A stretch of DNA of 64,000 nucleotides from Alterisphingorhabdus sp051668705 (GCF_051668705.1 NZ_CP196351.1:2108001-2172000); one strand, 5' to 3'; positions 50,174 through 59,631 are shown, numbered from the stretch's first letter. Translations and numbers: made by a program. Notes: generated by a model not told the origin, from the letters alone.

Positions 50174-51274
50174 TTATGGTGCAACCTTACGAGCAATAAA
50201 AGTAAGCGGAACATAGCCACAAAGCCATGCGCGCATCGGTGTTGACGGGAAAATATGCCAAGCAGGTGTCGGGAAATCAGGTCTGTGCCACAGGCTGCGC
50301 TGGCTATAATCATGATGCCCTTGCAACATGTTGGTAAATCTATCGATCAAGGGATTTAGGCCTTTGTCCTTAGCAGCCAGACTATCAACCCTCGCTTTTA
50401 CCTCTGCTTGCAGACTGCCCGCGAAGATATGCTCACAATAATATAAGCTGGCAATCAACGCTGTTCGGCACGAAAAACGATCTGCCAATTGCAAAAGACG
50501 CTCCAGTCTTTCACTGTCAATATGGCGGCATAACAGGCTGAGATCCACTAACCATTTCAGGCGCGACCAATAGTCGAGTGCACCATGAATGATGGTATAG
50601 AACATGCCTGCGGCACCGCTTATCGTTACAAATTGCCCAGATGGTGTTTCGCTGCGCACTAAGGCAGTCAGACCTTTTGGTTCGGCATATAGCAGCCGCC
50701 GATGCAATTCGATCTGTTGACCAAATTGCGGATCATAAAATATAGCATCTTTTGACAGACCATTTTTGAAATGGGCGATGTCGCTGCTTCTGGTTATGCG
50801 CTGCTGGGCAATTGTAAAACCATCCTGCACTAGCAATTGCATGGCGGTGTCAATATCCTGCTGGTGGATAAGAATATCAATGTCTTTGGATACGCGCCCG
50901 CCGGTAAAGGGGTATATGCTCTCAGCAAGGCCTTGACCTTTTAACCCCCAAAATGACACATCATTATCAGCAAACAGCTTCGCAATACGATCCCAAACAC
51001 GTTTTTGAATTGTTTCTTTAACGGCGTTCTGACGGTAAATGGCCTTTAGCGCGTCGCGCGTTTGCGTTTCCATCACCGGCGCTGACGCTTCTATGGTGCG
51101 CAAATGATATGATAATAGAGGCGCAAGCCTATGTCTGTTCTTGGCAAAGCCGAGTATCTGCGGCGTTAGGGCAGGAAGATCAGCACCGTTATCTAGCTCA
51201 ATAATAGGGCGCAGCAAAGCAACCAATTGTTGCATTTGCTCAGCACTAGATGGTGATGATATTTCGTCTGCCAT
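50174..51274 (-). CDS. Nucleotidyltransferase-family protein (NTP_transf_5) of the lasso cluster
   Basis: This 366-residue protein belongs to the nucleotidyltransferase-like family often annotated in lasso and other RiPP clusters. The core is FWGLKGQGLAESIYPFTGG (about 108-126) followed by RVSKDIDILI, whose D131 and D133 are the metal-binding pair. It could transfer a nucleotidyl group to the peptide or its phosphate, or have another tailoring role; activity is not established for close relatives that I can name. It lies 138 bases upstream of the cyclase gene and may be the first gene of the operon. Confidence 0.78.
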   Translation of the reverse strand: MADEISSPSSAEQMQQLVALLRPIIELDNGADLPALTPQILGFAKNRHRLAPLLSYHLRTIEASAPVMETQTRDALKAIYRQNAVKETIQKRVWDRIAKLFADNDVSFWGLKGQGLAESIYPFTGGRVSKDIDILIHQQDIDTAMQLLVQDGFTIAQQRITRSSDIAHFKNGLSKDAIFYDPQFGQQIELHRRLLYAEPKGLTALVRSETPSGQFVTISGAAGMFYTIIHGALDYWSRLKWLVDLSLLCRHIDSERLERLLQLADRFSCRTALIASLYYCEHIFAGSLQAEVKARVDSLAAKDKGLNPLIDRFTNMLQGHHDYSQRSLWHRPDFPTPAWHIFPSTPMRAWLCGYVPLTFIARKVAP

Positions 51275-51577
51275 GAATAATTATGAGCCCGCAGTGAAGA
51301 CATGGATACGACCATGATAAGACATCATAATCAATATCATACGAATCATTGCATGGGAAATGGTCAAAACTCCACCGCATCTCTGCATTATTTCAGTCTA
51401 AGAGCCGATAGCGGCGATATGTCATGTATTTTGGCTGCTCACAAGCACGGTTCACCACAAATTGTTTCGAAATGGGGCTTTTGTGAGGTTTATCACAAAA
51501 CTGTCATAAAAATAGCATAGGCGAAGCACAGGTCGTAACCGATACAGCCTTTTACATACGTTATTAGTCGGAAGACC
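51275..51577. other. Divergent intergenic region between lasso and second polysaccharide loci
   Basis: These 303 bases separate the nucleotidyltransferase gene from the priming transferase gene. Apart from a perfect CRP-type palindrome at 51479-51500, I see no gene; a 72-codon frame here has no ribosome-binding site or recognisable features. Confidence 0.6.
51479..51500. promoter_or_regulatory. Perfect CRP-type binding site
   Basis: TTTTGTGA-N6-TCACAAAA is an exact 22-base palindrome carrying the full TGTGA-N6-TCACA core of CRP-family sites. It lies 78 bases before the priming transferase start, consistent with activation of the second polysaccharide operon. Confidence 0.75.
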
Positions 51578-53050
51578 ATGAACCAGAGCCTTAAAACCCC
51601 AATAAACAGCCAATCGCAAAGCATGGGAGATCCCAAGGCTAGCGAACTGGCATTTTTGCTACCTCAAGGGTATAGTCCAAGCGTGTTAGATGTAACCAGC
51701 GATACTACTGCCAAGATAAGCCACAAAAAGTCCACGCGTGTGCGCTTGACTATTGGCTTGGCTGTGGTTGATGTTCTGGCAATTGTGATCGCCTTTACAT
51801 TGGCAGGGTATTTCCGCCTTGGCCTTATGAGCGTTTCCCAATTGGTCGACCTGCTTATGGTCAGCATTCCCATATATTTGGGCATTGCTTTTAATACGCG
51901 TGCTTATGGCGTTTCTGTCTTGGCCAGCTTCTGGGTTAGCTATAGCCGTTCTACGGCCGCATTATTGTTCACCATCAGTGCCATGCTGCTCACCATGTTT
52001 TTTCTTAAGGCCAGCGCCGAATATTCGCGTTTGATATTTGGCCTGGGTACATCCATGGCTCTGGTTTTGCTGTTTGCGGGTCGGTGGATCATTTCCCAAC
52101 TGTCCAAAAAGCTGCTTGGCAGTAACCCGATGGCAGAGATCCGTATCACAGACGGTATCCCGCTCGACCATCGGGAAGATGCACCCGTGGTTGATGCTAT
52201 TGCCCAACAACTGGCCCCTGATTTGAGCGATCCCGTTGTGATCCAGCGTTTAGGGATGCTGACGCGCGATATGGACAGGGTTATTGTTCATTGTACGCTG
52301 GATAACAGACTGGCATGGGCTTCAGTCCTGAAAACGCTTGATATCAATGCCGAGATTGTGACCCAAGAGCTTAAAGAGCTAGCCCCAATTGCTGTTAACC
52401 GGCGTGATGGGGAAATTGCCTTGATGATTTCGCGAGGGTCATTGAGATGGAATGAGCGGCTCAGCAAACGCATGTTTGATATCGTTTTTGCGCTATTTGC
52501 AATTCCTGTGCTTGCTTTGCCAATGCTGATCGTTGCCATTGCCATCAAACTTGAATCGCCCGGCCCAATATTGTTCCGACAGAAACGCATAGGCTTAGGC
52601 AACCGTCCGTTTAATATTTTAAAGTTTCGCAGCATGCGGGCAGAAAAATCCGATGCAAGCGGGGCGCGCTCAACTGGCCGCGATGATGACCGCATCACCC
52701 GTATCGGTGCCTTTATTCGCAAAACAAGCATTGATGAACTGCCGCAACTGTTCAATGTTCTGACCGGCAGCATGAGCGTTGTGGGCCCACGCCCTCACGC
52801 CATTGGCTCGCGGGCCGAAAATATGCTCTTCTGGGATATTGATGAACGCTATTGGGACCGTCACACCATTAAGCCTGGCCTGACTGGGCTGGCGCAAATT
52901 CTGGGCTTTCGCGGAGCAACCGAAAAACGCGCCGATCTGGAAGACAGGTTACAGGCCGATCTTGACTATCGCGCAAACTGGTCATTGTGGAATGACATAA
53001 AAATCATTTTGCTGACCTTCCGCGTATTGGTGCACCGCAACGCTTTTTAA
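51578..53050 (+). CDS. Undecaprenyl-phosphate hexose phosphotransferase (WbaP/WcaJ type)
   Basis: This 490-residue initiating transferase has four N-terminal membrane helices (about 55-175), a cytosolic middle domain and a C-terminal bacterial sugar transferase domain (about 290-490). The last contains RMFDIVFALFAIPVL, LKFRSMRAEK, DELPQLFNVLTGSMSVVGPRP and KPGLTGLAQILGFRGATE. It starts repeat-unit synthesis by transferring hexose 1-phosphate to undecaprenyl phosphate. It leads the plus-strand operon with the rhamnose genes and is preceded by a CRP-type site. It is the second priming enzyme in the window. Confidence 0.9.
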   Translation: MNQSLKTPINSQSQSMGDPKASELAFLLPQGYSPSVLDVTSDTTAKISHKKSTRVRLTIGLAVVDVLAIVIAFTLAGYFRLGLMSVSQLVDLLMVSIPIYLGIAFNTRAYGVSVLASFWVSYSRSTAALLFTISAMLLTMFFLKASAEYSRLIFGLGTSMALVLLFAGRWIISQLSKKLLGSNPMAEIRITDGIPLDHREDAPVVDAIAQQLAPDLSDPVVIQRLGMLTRDMDRVIVHCTLDNRLAWASVLKTLDINAEIVTQELKELAPIAVNRRDGEIALMISRGSLRWNERLSKRMFDIVFALFAIPVLALPMLIVAIAIKLESPGPILFRQKRIGLGNRPFNILKFRSMRAEKSDASGARSTGRDDDRITRIGAFIRKTSIDELPQLFNVLTGSMSVVGPRPHAIGSRAENMLFWDIDERYWDRHTIKPGLTGLAQILGFRGATEKRADLEDRLQADLDYRANWSLWNDIKIILLTFRVLVHRNAF

Positions 53051-53097
53051 GTGCTAGACAAACCAGCGCGGCCTCAATCATCATAGAAAAGAACAAG

Positions 53098-53649
53098 ATG
53101 AAATCGCATCCTACCAACCTGCCCGACGTCATTGTCATTGAACCCAAAAAACATGGTGATGATCGCGGCTATTTTGCCGAAACTTTCCGCGAAAACTGGT
53201 TTCGCGAACATGTGGCCGATGTACACTTTGTGCAGGACAACCATTCCCTCAGCGCCGAAACCGGAACATTGCGCGGACTGCATTTCCAGACCCCTCCCCA
53301 TGCGCAGGGTAAGCTGGTGCGCTGTATTGCAGGGGCGATATGGGACGTTGCTGTCGATATCCGCAAAGGCTCGCCCCATTATGGCCAATGGGCCGCTGCT
53401 GAACTGACCGCAGATAATGGGCATCAGCTTTATATCCCGCCCGGTTTCGCGCATGGCTTTGTCACGCTGGTCCCCGCCACTCAGGTTATTTACAAATGTA
53501 CAGACTATTATGCGCCTGACTGTGATGCCGGTCTGCGCTGGAATGATCCGGATATTGCTTTGCCATGGCCGCTTGACGGCATAGCGCCCACATTGTCCGG
53601 CAAGGACGAGACACAGCCATTGCTATCCGGCTTTGACAGCCCGTTTTAA
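53098..53649 (+). CDS. rfbC: dTDP-4-dehydrorhamnose 3,5-epimerase
   Basis: This 183-residue cupin-fold enzyme has the RmlC signatures DDRGYFAETF, TLRGLHFQTPPHAQGKLV (catalytic His) and DVAVDIRKGSPHYGQW, followed by the aromatic-rich YIPPGFAHGFVTL. It converts dTDP-4-keto-6-deoxyglucose to dTDP-4-keto-rhamnose. The gene is first of four contiguous rhamnose genes, in the order rfbC, rfbB, rfbD, rfbA. Confidence 0.95.
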   Translation: MKSHPTNLPDVIVIEPKKHGDDRGYFAETFRENWFREHVADVHFVQDNHSLSAETGTLRGLHFQTPPHAQGKLVRCIAGAIWDVAVDIRKGSPHYGQWAAAELTADNGHQLYIPPGFAHGFVTLVPATQVIYKCTDYYAPDCDAGLRWNDPDIALPWPLDGIAPTLSGKDETQPLLSGFDSPF

Positions 53650-53736
53650 GGCGGGTTTAACAACATTATCGGGGTGACTTGTTGAGCTGGCTAGGTTAGC
53701 GGATGCCCAAAGCGGCCACAGAGATTCAGAGGAAAG

Positions 53737-54807
53737 ATGATGACAGCCAAACGCAAAATATTGGTCACGGGCGGCGCGGGCTTTATCGGCTCGGCGCTTG
53801 TGCGATATTTGATCAACGCAACACCGCATCAGGTGCATGTTATCGACGCGCTCACCTATGCGGGCAATATGGCATCACTAGCGCCGGTCAGTGATGATCC
53901 GCGCTATGGTTTTTCCCAAATCGATATTTGTGACCGCGATAAGGTGGCGGCCGCGATTGCGGCATTTCAGCCAGATACAATCATGCATTTGGCCGCGGAA
54001 AGCCATGTTGACCGCTCTATTGATGGCCCTGCTGGCTTTATCCAGACCAATTTGGTGGGCACATTCACCATGCTCGATGCTGCTCTGGCCTATTGGCGCG
54101 GATTGGATGATGCGGCGCAAAAGGCATTTCGCTTCCACCATATTTCCACTGATGAAGTGTTCGGCGCATTGGGCGATAGCGGCTTTTTCACAGAAGATAC
54201 CGCCTATGATCCACGCTCCCCCTATTCAGCATCAAAAGCAGGGTCGGACCATCTGGTCAGTGCATGGTTCCACACTTATGGCTTCCCCATTGTCATCACC
54301 AATTGCTCCAACAATTATGGTCCCTATCACTTCCCCGAAAAACTTATCCCGCTGGTGATTATCAAAAGCCTGGCTGGTGAACCTCTGCCCGTTTATGGCG
54401 ATGGCAGCAATGTGCGCGATTGGTTGTATGTTGATGACCATGTGCGCGCCATGTTGGCCGTGGTTGAAGGCGGCACATTGGGCGAAAGCTATATGGTCGG
54501 CGGCAATTCAGAACGCACCAATTTGCAGGTGGTGGAAACCATTTGTGATACGCTCGATCGGCTGCGCCCACGCGAAGATGGCAAAAGCTATCGCGAGCAA
54601 ATCACCTTTGTTACTGATCGTCCCGGCCATGATTTCCGCTACGCCATTGATGCCAGTAAGCTGAAAAACGCATTGGGTTGGGAGCCAGCCGAAACGTTTG
54701 AAAGCGGCATGGCCAACACCATTAAATGGTATCTGGACAATCAAAAATGGTGGCAGGATATTCTGTCGGGTGAGTATCGCGGCGAACGGCTGGGCACTGG
54801 CGCGTGA
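53737..54807 (+). CDS. rfbB: dTDP-glucose 4,6-dehydratase
   Basis: This 356-residue extended SDR has the NAD motif TGGAGFIGSALVRYL, the STDEVFGALG segment carrying catalytic Thr/Asp/Glu, and YSASKAGSDHLV (Tyr/Lys). It makes dTDP-4-keto-6-deoxyglucose from dTDP-glucose. An AGAGGAAAG precedes tandem ATG codons at 53737 and 53740. The stop overlaps the GTG start of rfbD. Confidence 0.95.
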   Translation: MMTAKRKILVTGGAGFIGSALVRYLINATPHQVHVIDALTYAGNMASLAPVSDDPRYGFSQIDICDRDKVAAAIAAFQPDTIMHLAAESHVDRSIDGPAGFIQTNLVGTFTMLDAALAYWRGLDDAAQKAFRFHHISTDEVFGALGDSGFFTEDTAYDPRSPYSASKAGSDHLVSAWFHTYGFPIVITNCSNNYGPYHFPEKLIPLVIIKSLAGEPLPVYGDGSNVRDWLYVDDHVRAMLAVVEGGTLGESYMVGGNSERTNLQVVETICDTLDRLRPREDGKSYREQITFVTDRPGHDFRYAIDASKLKNALGWEPAETFESGMANTIKWYLDNQKWWQDILSGEYRGERLGTGA

Positions 54808-55694
54808 CACCGATGCGTATATTGCTGACCGGCGGCAGCGGCCAAGTCGGCAGCTGCCTGCAGTCGCTGTCATGGCCTGACCATGTGACCATAGACGCGC
54901 CGGACAGCACAGCGTTCAACATGGCGGATGCCGCAGTGATGCAGGCCTATCTGGATAGCAACGATTTCGATGCAATCATCAATTGCGGTGCCTATACGGC
55001 GGTGGATAAGGCGGAAAGCGAGCCGGAGCTTGCCCATGCCATTAACGATGCTGCGCCCGGCCTGTTGGCCAATTATGCCGCGCAGCATGACATTCCCATG
55101 CTGCACGTCTCCACAGATTATGTCTTTGATGGCAGGAAAACTGCGCCTTATGCCGAAGATGACCGTGTCGGGCCATTGGGCATTTATGGCCAGAGCAAAT
55201 TGGCCGGTGAAGAGGCCGTGCGCGCCAGCAATGCGCAAGCGATAATAGTGCGCACTGCATGGGTGCTCAGCCCGCATGGCCATAATTTCCTAAAAACCAT
55301 GGTGCGGCTTGGCGCGGATCGTGATGCGCTGTCTATTGTCGCTGACCAATATGGCAATCCGACATCTGCACATGATATTGCACAGACATTGCAAAGCCTG
55401 TTGCGCGCCATGCAGGCCAATCGCCAAGCGCGCGGCACCTATCATTTCGTCAATGCAGGGGATACAAGCTGGCACGGACTGGCGGAGCATATTTTCAAAC
55501 GCGTGGCAGAAAAAGGCGGCAATGCCCCTGCATTAAACGCCATCACCACCAGCGAATACCCTACTCCAGCCCAGCGCCCGGCCAATAGCCGGCTTGCGAC
55601 AGCCAAAATTACCAGAGATTTTGCAATCACGCCGCGAAGCTGGCATGCAGCTGTGGATGACATATTAAGCGTGTATATAGAGGACAGATTATGA
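54804..55694 (+). CDS. rfbD: dTDP-4-dehydrorhamnose reductase
   Basis: This 296-residue SDR has LLTGGSGQVGSCLQSL at the N-terminus, VSTDYVFDG near residue 108 and YGQSKLAGEEAV with the catalytic Tyr/Lys. It reduces dTDP-4-keto-rhamnose to dTDP-L-rhamnose with NAD(P)H. It starts at GTG within the rfbB stop (GTGA overlap), though an ATG three codons later is possible, and ends in an ATGA overlap with rfbA. Confidence 0.94.
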   Translation: MTPMRILLTGGSGQVGSCLQSLSWPDHVTIDAPDSTAFNMADAAVMQAYLDSNDFDAIINCGAYTAVDKAESEPELAHAINDAAPGLLANYAAQHDIPMLHVSTDYVFDGRKTAPYAEDDRVGPLGIYGQSKLAGEEAVRASNAQAIIVRTAWVLSPHGHNFLKTMVRLGADRDALSIVADQYGNPTSAHDIAQTLQSLLRAMQANRQARGTYHFVNAGDTSWHGLAEHIFKRVAEKGGNAPALNAITTSEYPTPAQRPANSRLATAKITRDFAITPRSWHAAVDDILSVYIEDRL

Positions 55695-56563
55695 GGGGGA
55701 TTATTCTGGCTGGAGGCACAGGCTCACGCCTGCACCCCGCAACATTGGCTGTGAACAAACAATTGCTGCCTGTCTATGATAAGCCGATGATTTATTACCC
55801 GCTATCGGTGTTGATGCTGGCGGGGATCAAAGAGATATTGATCATCTCATCACCCGAATATCTGGACCGTTATAAGCAGCTGTTTGGCAGCGGCGCGCAA
55901 TTTGGGCTGGAAATCAGCTATGCCGTTCAGCCCAAGCCAGAAGGTCTGGCCCAAGCCTTTCATATCGGTGCAGACTTTATTGATGGCGGCCCTGCTGCTC
56001 TGATATTGGGGGACAATCTGTATTTCGGGGCGGGGCTGCAATCATTGCTTGATAATGCTGTGTCGCGCAAAAATGCCGCCACAGTGTTTGGCTATCAGGT
56101 TGAAGACCCGAAACGCTATGGCGTGGTTGAGCTGGACGATAATGCCCGCGCCATTAGCATTGAAGAAAAACCCGAAGCGCCAAAGTCTGATATGGCCGTT
56201 ACTGGCCTGTATTTTTATGATGAGCGCGTGACCGACTTTGCCTATCAGGTAAAGCCTTCGTATCGCGGAGAGTTGGAGATTACTGATCTAAACCGCATGT
56301 ATATGGAGGCTGGCGACCTGTATGTCGAACAAATGGGGCGCGGCTATGCGTGGTTGGACACGGGCACGCATGATAGCTTGCTAGAAGCATCAGAATTTGT
56401 CCGCACAATCCAGCACCGCACAGGCCAGCAAATTGCGTGTCTGGAAGAAATCGCTTTTCAGCAAGGTTTTATCAGCCGCGATCAATTGCGTGAGGCAGGC
56501 CATGCATATGGAAAAACACGCTATGGCCAATATCTGCTGAAACTGGCCGACACCGGCAAATAA
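55691..56563 (+). CDS. rfbA: Glucose-1-phosphate thymidylyltransferase
   Basis: This 290-residue nucleotidyltransferase has GIILAGGTGSRLHPATLAVN at the N-terminus, YDKPMIYYPLS (substrate-binding) near 30, ILGDNLYFG (metal Asp) near 107 and IEEKPEAPKS near 160. It makes dTDP-glucose, the first step to dTDP-rhamnose. The start overlaps the rfbD stop as ATGA. Rhamnose is therefore expected in the second polysaccharide. Confidence 0.96.
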   Translation: MRGIILAGGTGSRLHPATLAVNKQLLPVYDKPMIYYPLSVLMLAGIKEILIISSPEYLDRYKQLFGSGAQFGLEISYAVQPKPEGLAQAFHIGADFIDGGPAALILGDNLYFGAGLQSLLDNAVSRKNAATVFGYQVEDPKRYGVVELDDNARAISIEEKPEAPKSDMAVTGLYFYDERVTDFAYQVKPSYRGELEITDLNRMYMEAGDLYVEQMGRGYAWLDTGTHDSLLEASEFVRTIQHRTGQQIACLEEIAFQQGFISRDQLREAGHAYGKTRYGQYLLKLADTGK

Positions 56564-56576
56564 GCGGAAACGCGCC

Positions 56577-58517
56577 ATGTCATCTCTTGCCTATAGATCT
56601 GAAATAGACGGACTGCGCGCATTTGCTGTTGTGCCGGTTATCCTATTTCACGCTGGGTTGGAAAGCTTTAGCGGCGGCTATCTTGGCGTCGATGTCTTTT
56701 TCGTTATCTCCGGCTTTTTGATAACATCAATCTTGGTCCGCGAAATGGAGGCCGGGCAGTTTTCGCTTGCCAAATTTTACGAACGGCGCGCGCGGCGCAT
56801 ATTGCCTGCGCTTTTTGCCGTTATTGCCGTTACATCAATTTTTGCCTGGCTGTGGATGATACCCCCGCAATGGGAGGATTATACTGAAGGCATTGTGGCC
56901 ATGGGACTGTTTGCGACAAATGTTCTTTTCTGGCGCAAAACCGGTTATTTTGACACTGATGCAGAATATAATCCGCTGCTGCACACATGGACATTATCTG
57001 TCGAGGAGCAGTTTTATATCGGCTTCCCGCTCTTGCTGATGCTGCTTTTCAGATTTGGCAAGCCATTGGTTTTGCCAGCGATAATAATATTGGCCGCGGT
57101 CAGTTTGATTATATCTGAATGGCTGTCTTTTGCGTCTCCACAAGCCAATTTCTACCTGCTGCCCAGCCGCGCATGGGAATTAATGGCTGGCTCACTCTGC
57201 GCTATGATTTTAAAAGCGCCAGATCATGCAGCGCTGCGTTTGCGCGATAATGTGAAAGAGATATTGGCATTGGCCGGCTTGGGCCTGTTAATCGCCTCCA
57301 TCTTTATTTTCACGCCTGAAACCCGCTCCCCATCATTGATAACGCTTGTCCCGATTTTGGCGGTTATGATGATTATCTTATATGCCCAGTCTGGAACCAT
57401 GGCGGCACGCCTGCTCAGCTGGAAGCCTTTTGTCGCAATAGGTCTGATAAGCTATAGCGCCTATTTGTGGCACCAGCCGCTATTGGCATTTCATAGAATT
57501 ATCGCTTTTGAACAAAAGCCGCTATTTACCGCTCTGTTGGTGGCAGCAACATTTATATTGGCCGCATTGACCTATTTTCTGGTCGAACAGCCTGCGCGAT
57601 TCAAATTTATGAAACAACGCTCCACCAAAGCATTTTTGCTCTTGTCTGCGGGCAGTCTTATCCTGTGCGTGGCCGCTGGCCTCGGTCTGCGCTATAGCAG
57701 TCATCAATATTTGCCATCTGTCTCCGCCGTCGGGTTTCAGCCTTTTGCCGGTGATGGCTATGCTTGGAGTTTTGTGAAAAGAGACAATGTAAATACAGCC
57801 GAACAGCAAGACGCACTGTTATTATATGGCGACAGCTACGCCAAGCATTTGGTGGCCAATCTTGATGACGCGCTGGCAGAAAATGATAGAGTTTTTGAAT
57901 TTTCCGGCGAATATGCATGTATCGCACTGCCCGGTGTGCGCAGTCTTTACCGCGATGGCGTAAGGCCGATATGCCAATCGCATCTTGATCGCTTCCGCAC
58001 CAAATTGGCAGCGCGCCCGCAAACTCTGGTGATCGCCCAATTTTGGGGTGCGCGCATCATTGGTGATGATGGCAAAGCGATAGGCATTGATGGCGCGCAA
58101 AATGACCCATTGGCGCTGGACGCCATTTTGGCGGGGCTGGATATATTGATCAAAGATTTGGGCAATGACCAAGATATAATCCTGGTCGGCGCAATACCCG
58201 ATTTGGCCAGCGCTGGCCCAGCCATGGCAGAGGGTATTTTCCGCTGCAAACAATATCGCGATGTGAACTGTCCGGAAAGCTTCCCCAAAACGGCATCGGC
58301 GTATTTTGCTTTCAATCAAAAATTCGCAAAATGGTCAGCGCAATATAGCAATCTGCGCTTCGTTAATCCCTTTGACGCATTATGCGATGAAATGCTGTGC
58401 TATGCGGTTAAAAACGGTGAAGCGCTTTATTTTGATAAAGGGCATTTAACGCGTGCCGGGGCGCAAAAAATCGTCGATGACATCATCAAAAAAGAGCGCG
58501 AGCTGAAAGATATATAA
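56577..58517 (+). CDS. OafA/YrhL-type acyltransferase with SGNH domain
   Basis: This 646-residue membrane protein has an N-terminal acyltransferase-3 domain of about ten helices (RSEIDGLRAFAVVPVILFHA and GGYLGVDVFFVISGFLIT near the start) and a periplasmic SGNH domain (about 390-646). The SGNH domain has LLYGDSYAKHL as block I and FDKGHLTRAGA near the C-terminus carrying the Asp-His pair. Such proteins O-acetylate surface polysaccharides. It follows rfbA by 13 bases and presumably decorates the rhamnose-containing polymer. Confidence 0.9.
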   Translation: MSSLAYRSEIDGLRAFAVVPVILFHAGLESFSGGYLGVDVFFVISGFLITSILVREMEAGQFSLAKFYERRARRILPALFAVIAVTSIFAWLWMIPPQWEDYTEGIVAMGLFATNVLFWRKTGYFDTDAEYNPLLHTWTLSVEEQFYIGFPLLLMLLFRFGKPLVLPAIIILAAVSLIISEWLSFASPQANFYLLPSRAWELMAGSLCAMILKAPDHAALRLRDNVKEILALAGLGLLIASIFIFTPETRSPSLITLVPILAVMMIILYAQSGTMAARLLSWKPFVAIGLISYSAYLWHQPLLAFHRIIAFEQKPLFTALLVAATFILAALTYFLVEQPARFKFMKQRSTKAFLLLSAGSLILCVAAGLGLRYSSHQYLPSVSAVGFQPFAGDGYAWSFVKRDNVNTAEQQDALLLYGDSYAKHLVANLDDALAENDRVFEFSGEYACIALPGVRSLYRDGVRPICQSHLDRFRTKLAARPQTLVIAQFWGARIIGDDGKAIGIDGAQNDPLALDAILAGLDILIKDLGNDQDIILVGAIPDLASAGPAMAEGIFRCKQYRDVNCPESFPKTASAYFAFNQKFAKWSAQYSNLRFVNPFDALCDEMLCYAVKNGEALYFDKGHLTRAGAQKIVDDIIKKERELKDI

Positions 58518-58586
58518 CCTATCAACATTCTACACCAAAAATATACTACAGATATGATGGTAAATGAAAGAATATTTGGAGACAAC

Positions 58587-59519
58587 ATGTTAGCACTTAT
58601 TGATATTATTATGGCCCCATTTGTCTTTTTGGCAACTTTACCAATGAAGTTAGTTAGAAAGCGTTCAATGCGCCAGCTGCCCGTCACTGCTAGTATTTTC
58701 CGAAAAATGGGTGTCTTTCCTATTACTGGCCATTATTATGAGCCACTATATGATATGAGCAAACTGGATCTTTCAAACGAACCTCGCGATTTGCCGGGCA
58801 TCGATTTTCGTCATGATGCGCAGCTTGCTTTGCTGCGTAGTTTTGCGCGTGAAGATATTCCGGAAAATTGGGACCGAGCGCCCGATAGCGACACTGAATA
58901 TAGTCTACAAAATCGTAATTTTGGTGCTGGTGATGCGGATTTATGGTTTCAGATAATCCGTCATTACAAGCCGCAGCGCATTATTGAGATTGGTTCTGGA
59001 CACAGCACACGGGTTGCGCGTGAGGCGATTGCGCTCAATGGCAAGGACGATAGCAGCTATAAATGTGACCATATGTGTATCGAACCTTATGAGATGCCAT
59101 GGTTGGAAAAGCTGGATATCGATATTGTGCGCAGTAAGCTGGAGGATGTTGATCCGGCAATCTTTGATCAATTGAGCAAGGGCGATATTCTATTTATCGA
59201 CAGCTCACACATGATCCGGCCAGGCGGTGAAGTGCTGATGGAATTTCTACAAATTGTTCCCAAATTGGCAGCTGGCGTCGTTGTCCATGTACATGATATT
59301 TTCACCCCGCGTGATTACCCTGCGCGGTGGTTGAAAGACCCGCGTTTTTGGAACGAGCAATATTTGCTGGAAGCGTTTTTATCGAACAATAATGATTGGA
59401 ATGTTGTGTTAGGCGGCAATTATATGGCGCATGCTGAACCTGCCGAAATGGAAAAAGCCTGTCGCTATTTCAAAACGGGCCAGCATAATCCCGGCTCATT
59501 CTATATGCAGCGTAAATAG
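58587..59519 (+). CDS. Class I SAM-dependent methyltransferase
   Basis: This 310-residue protein has a hydrophobic N-terminal helix (about 4-22) and a Rossmann methyltransferase domain: IIEIGSGHSTRVA (motif I) near residue 131, MCIEPYEMPWL (motif II) and DILFIDSSHMIRPGGEV (motif IV region, with Asp-Ser-Ser-His). It resembles Methyltransf_24/CmcI-like enzymes often found in polysaccharide loci and may methylate a sugar hydroxyl. I chose the ATG at 58587, with TTTGGAG upstream, over an ATG at 58554. Confidence 0.75.
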   Translation: MLALIDIIMAPFVFLATLPMKLVRKRSMRQLPVTASIFRKMGVFPITGHYYEPLYDMSKLDLSNEPRDLPGIDFRHDAQLALLRSFAREDIPENWDRAPDSDTEYSLQNRNFGAGDADLWFQIIRHYKPQRIIEIGSGHSTRVAREAIALNGKDDSSYKCDHMCIEPYEMPWLEKLDIDIVRSKLEDVDPAIFDQLSKGDILFIDSSHMIRPGGEVLMEFLQIVPKLAAGVVVHVHDIFTPRDYPARWLKDPRFWNEQYLLEAFLSNNNDWNVVLGGNYMAHAEPAEMEKACRYFKTGQHNPGSFYMQRK

Positions 59520-59560
59520 GTTTAAATCAGCGCTACATCGACAAAACACCATGTCACGTT

Positions 59561-59595
59561 ATGCTGTGCTGTGCTATGCTATGCTATGCTATGCT
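59561..59595. repeat. Seven tandem RTGCT pentanucleotide repeats
   Basis: ATGCT/GTGCT units repeat seven times between two convergent genes, the last four identical. It is outside coding sequence. Confidence 0.9.
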
Positions 59596-59631
59596 GAGAC
59601 AGCGCCAAAGCATGAAGCATGTCCAGATAGT

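Noticed and set aside
51302..51520. 72-codon frame upstream of the priming transferase, considered as a lasso precursor
   Set aside because: It is on the opposite strand to the cluster, has no leader motif or ribosome-binding site, and runs through the CRP-type palindrome.
59561..59595. CRISPR-like array
   Set aside because: Units are five bases with no spacers; it is a simple tandem repeat. No CRISPR array or cas gene was found.
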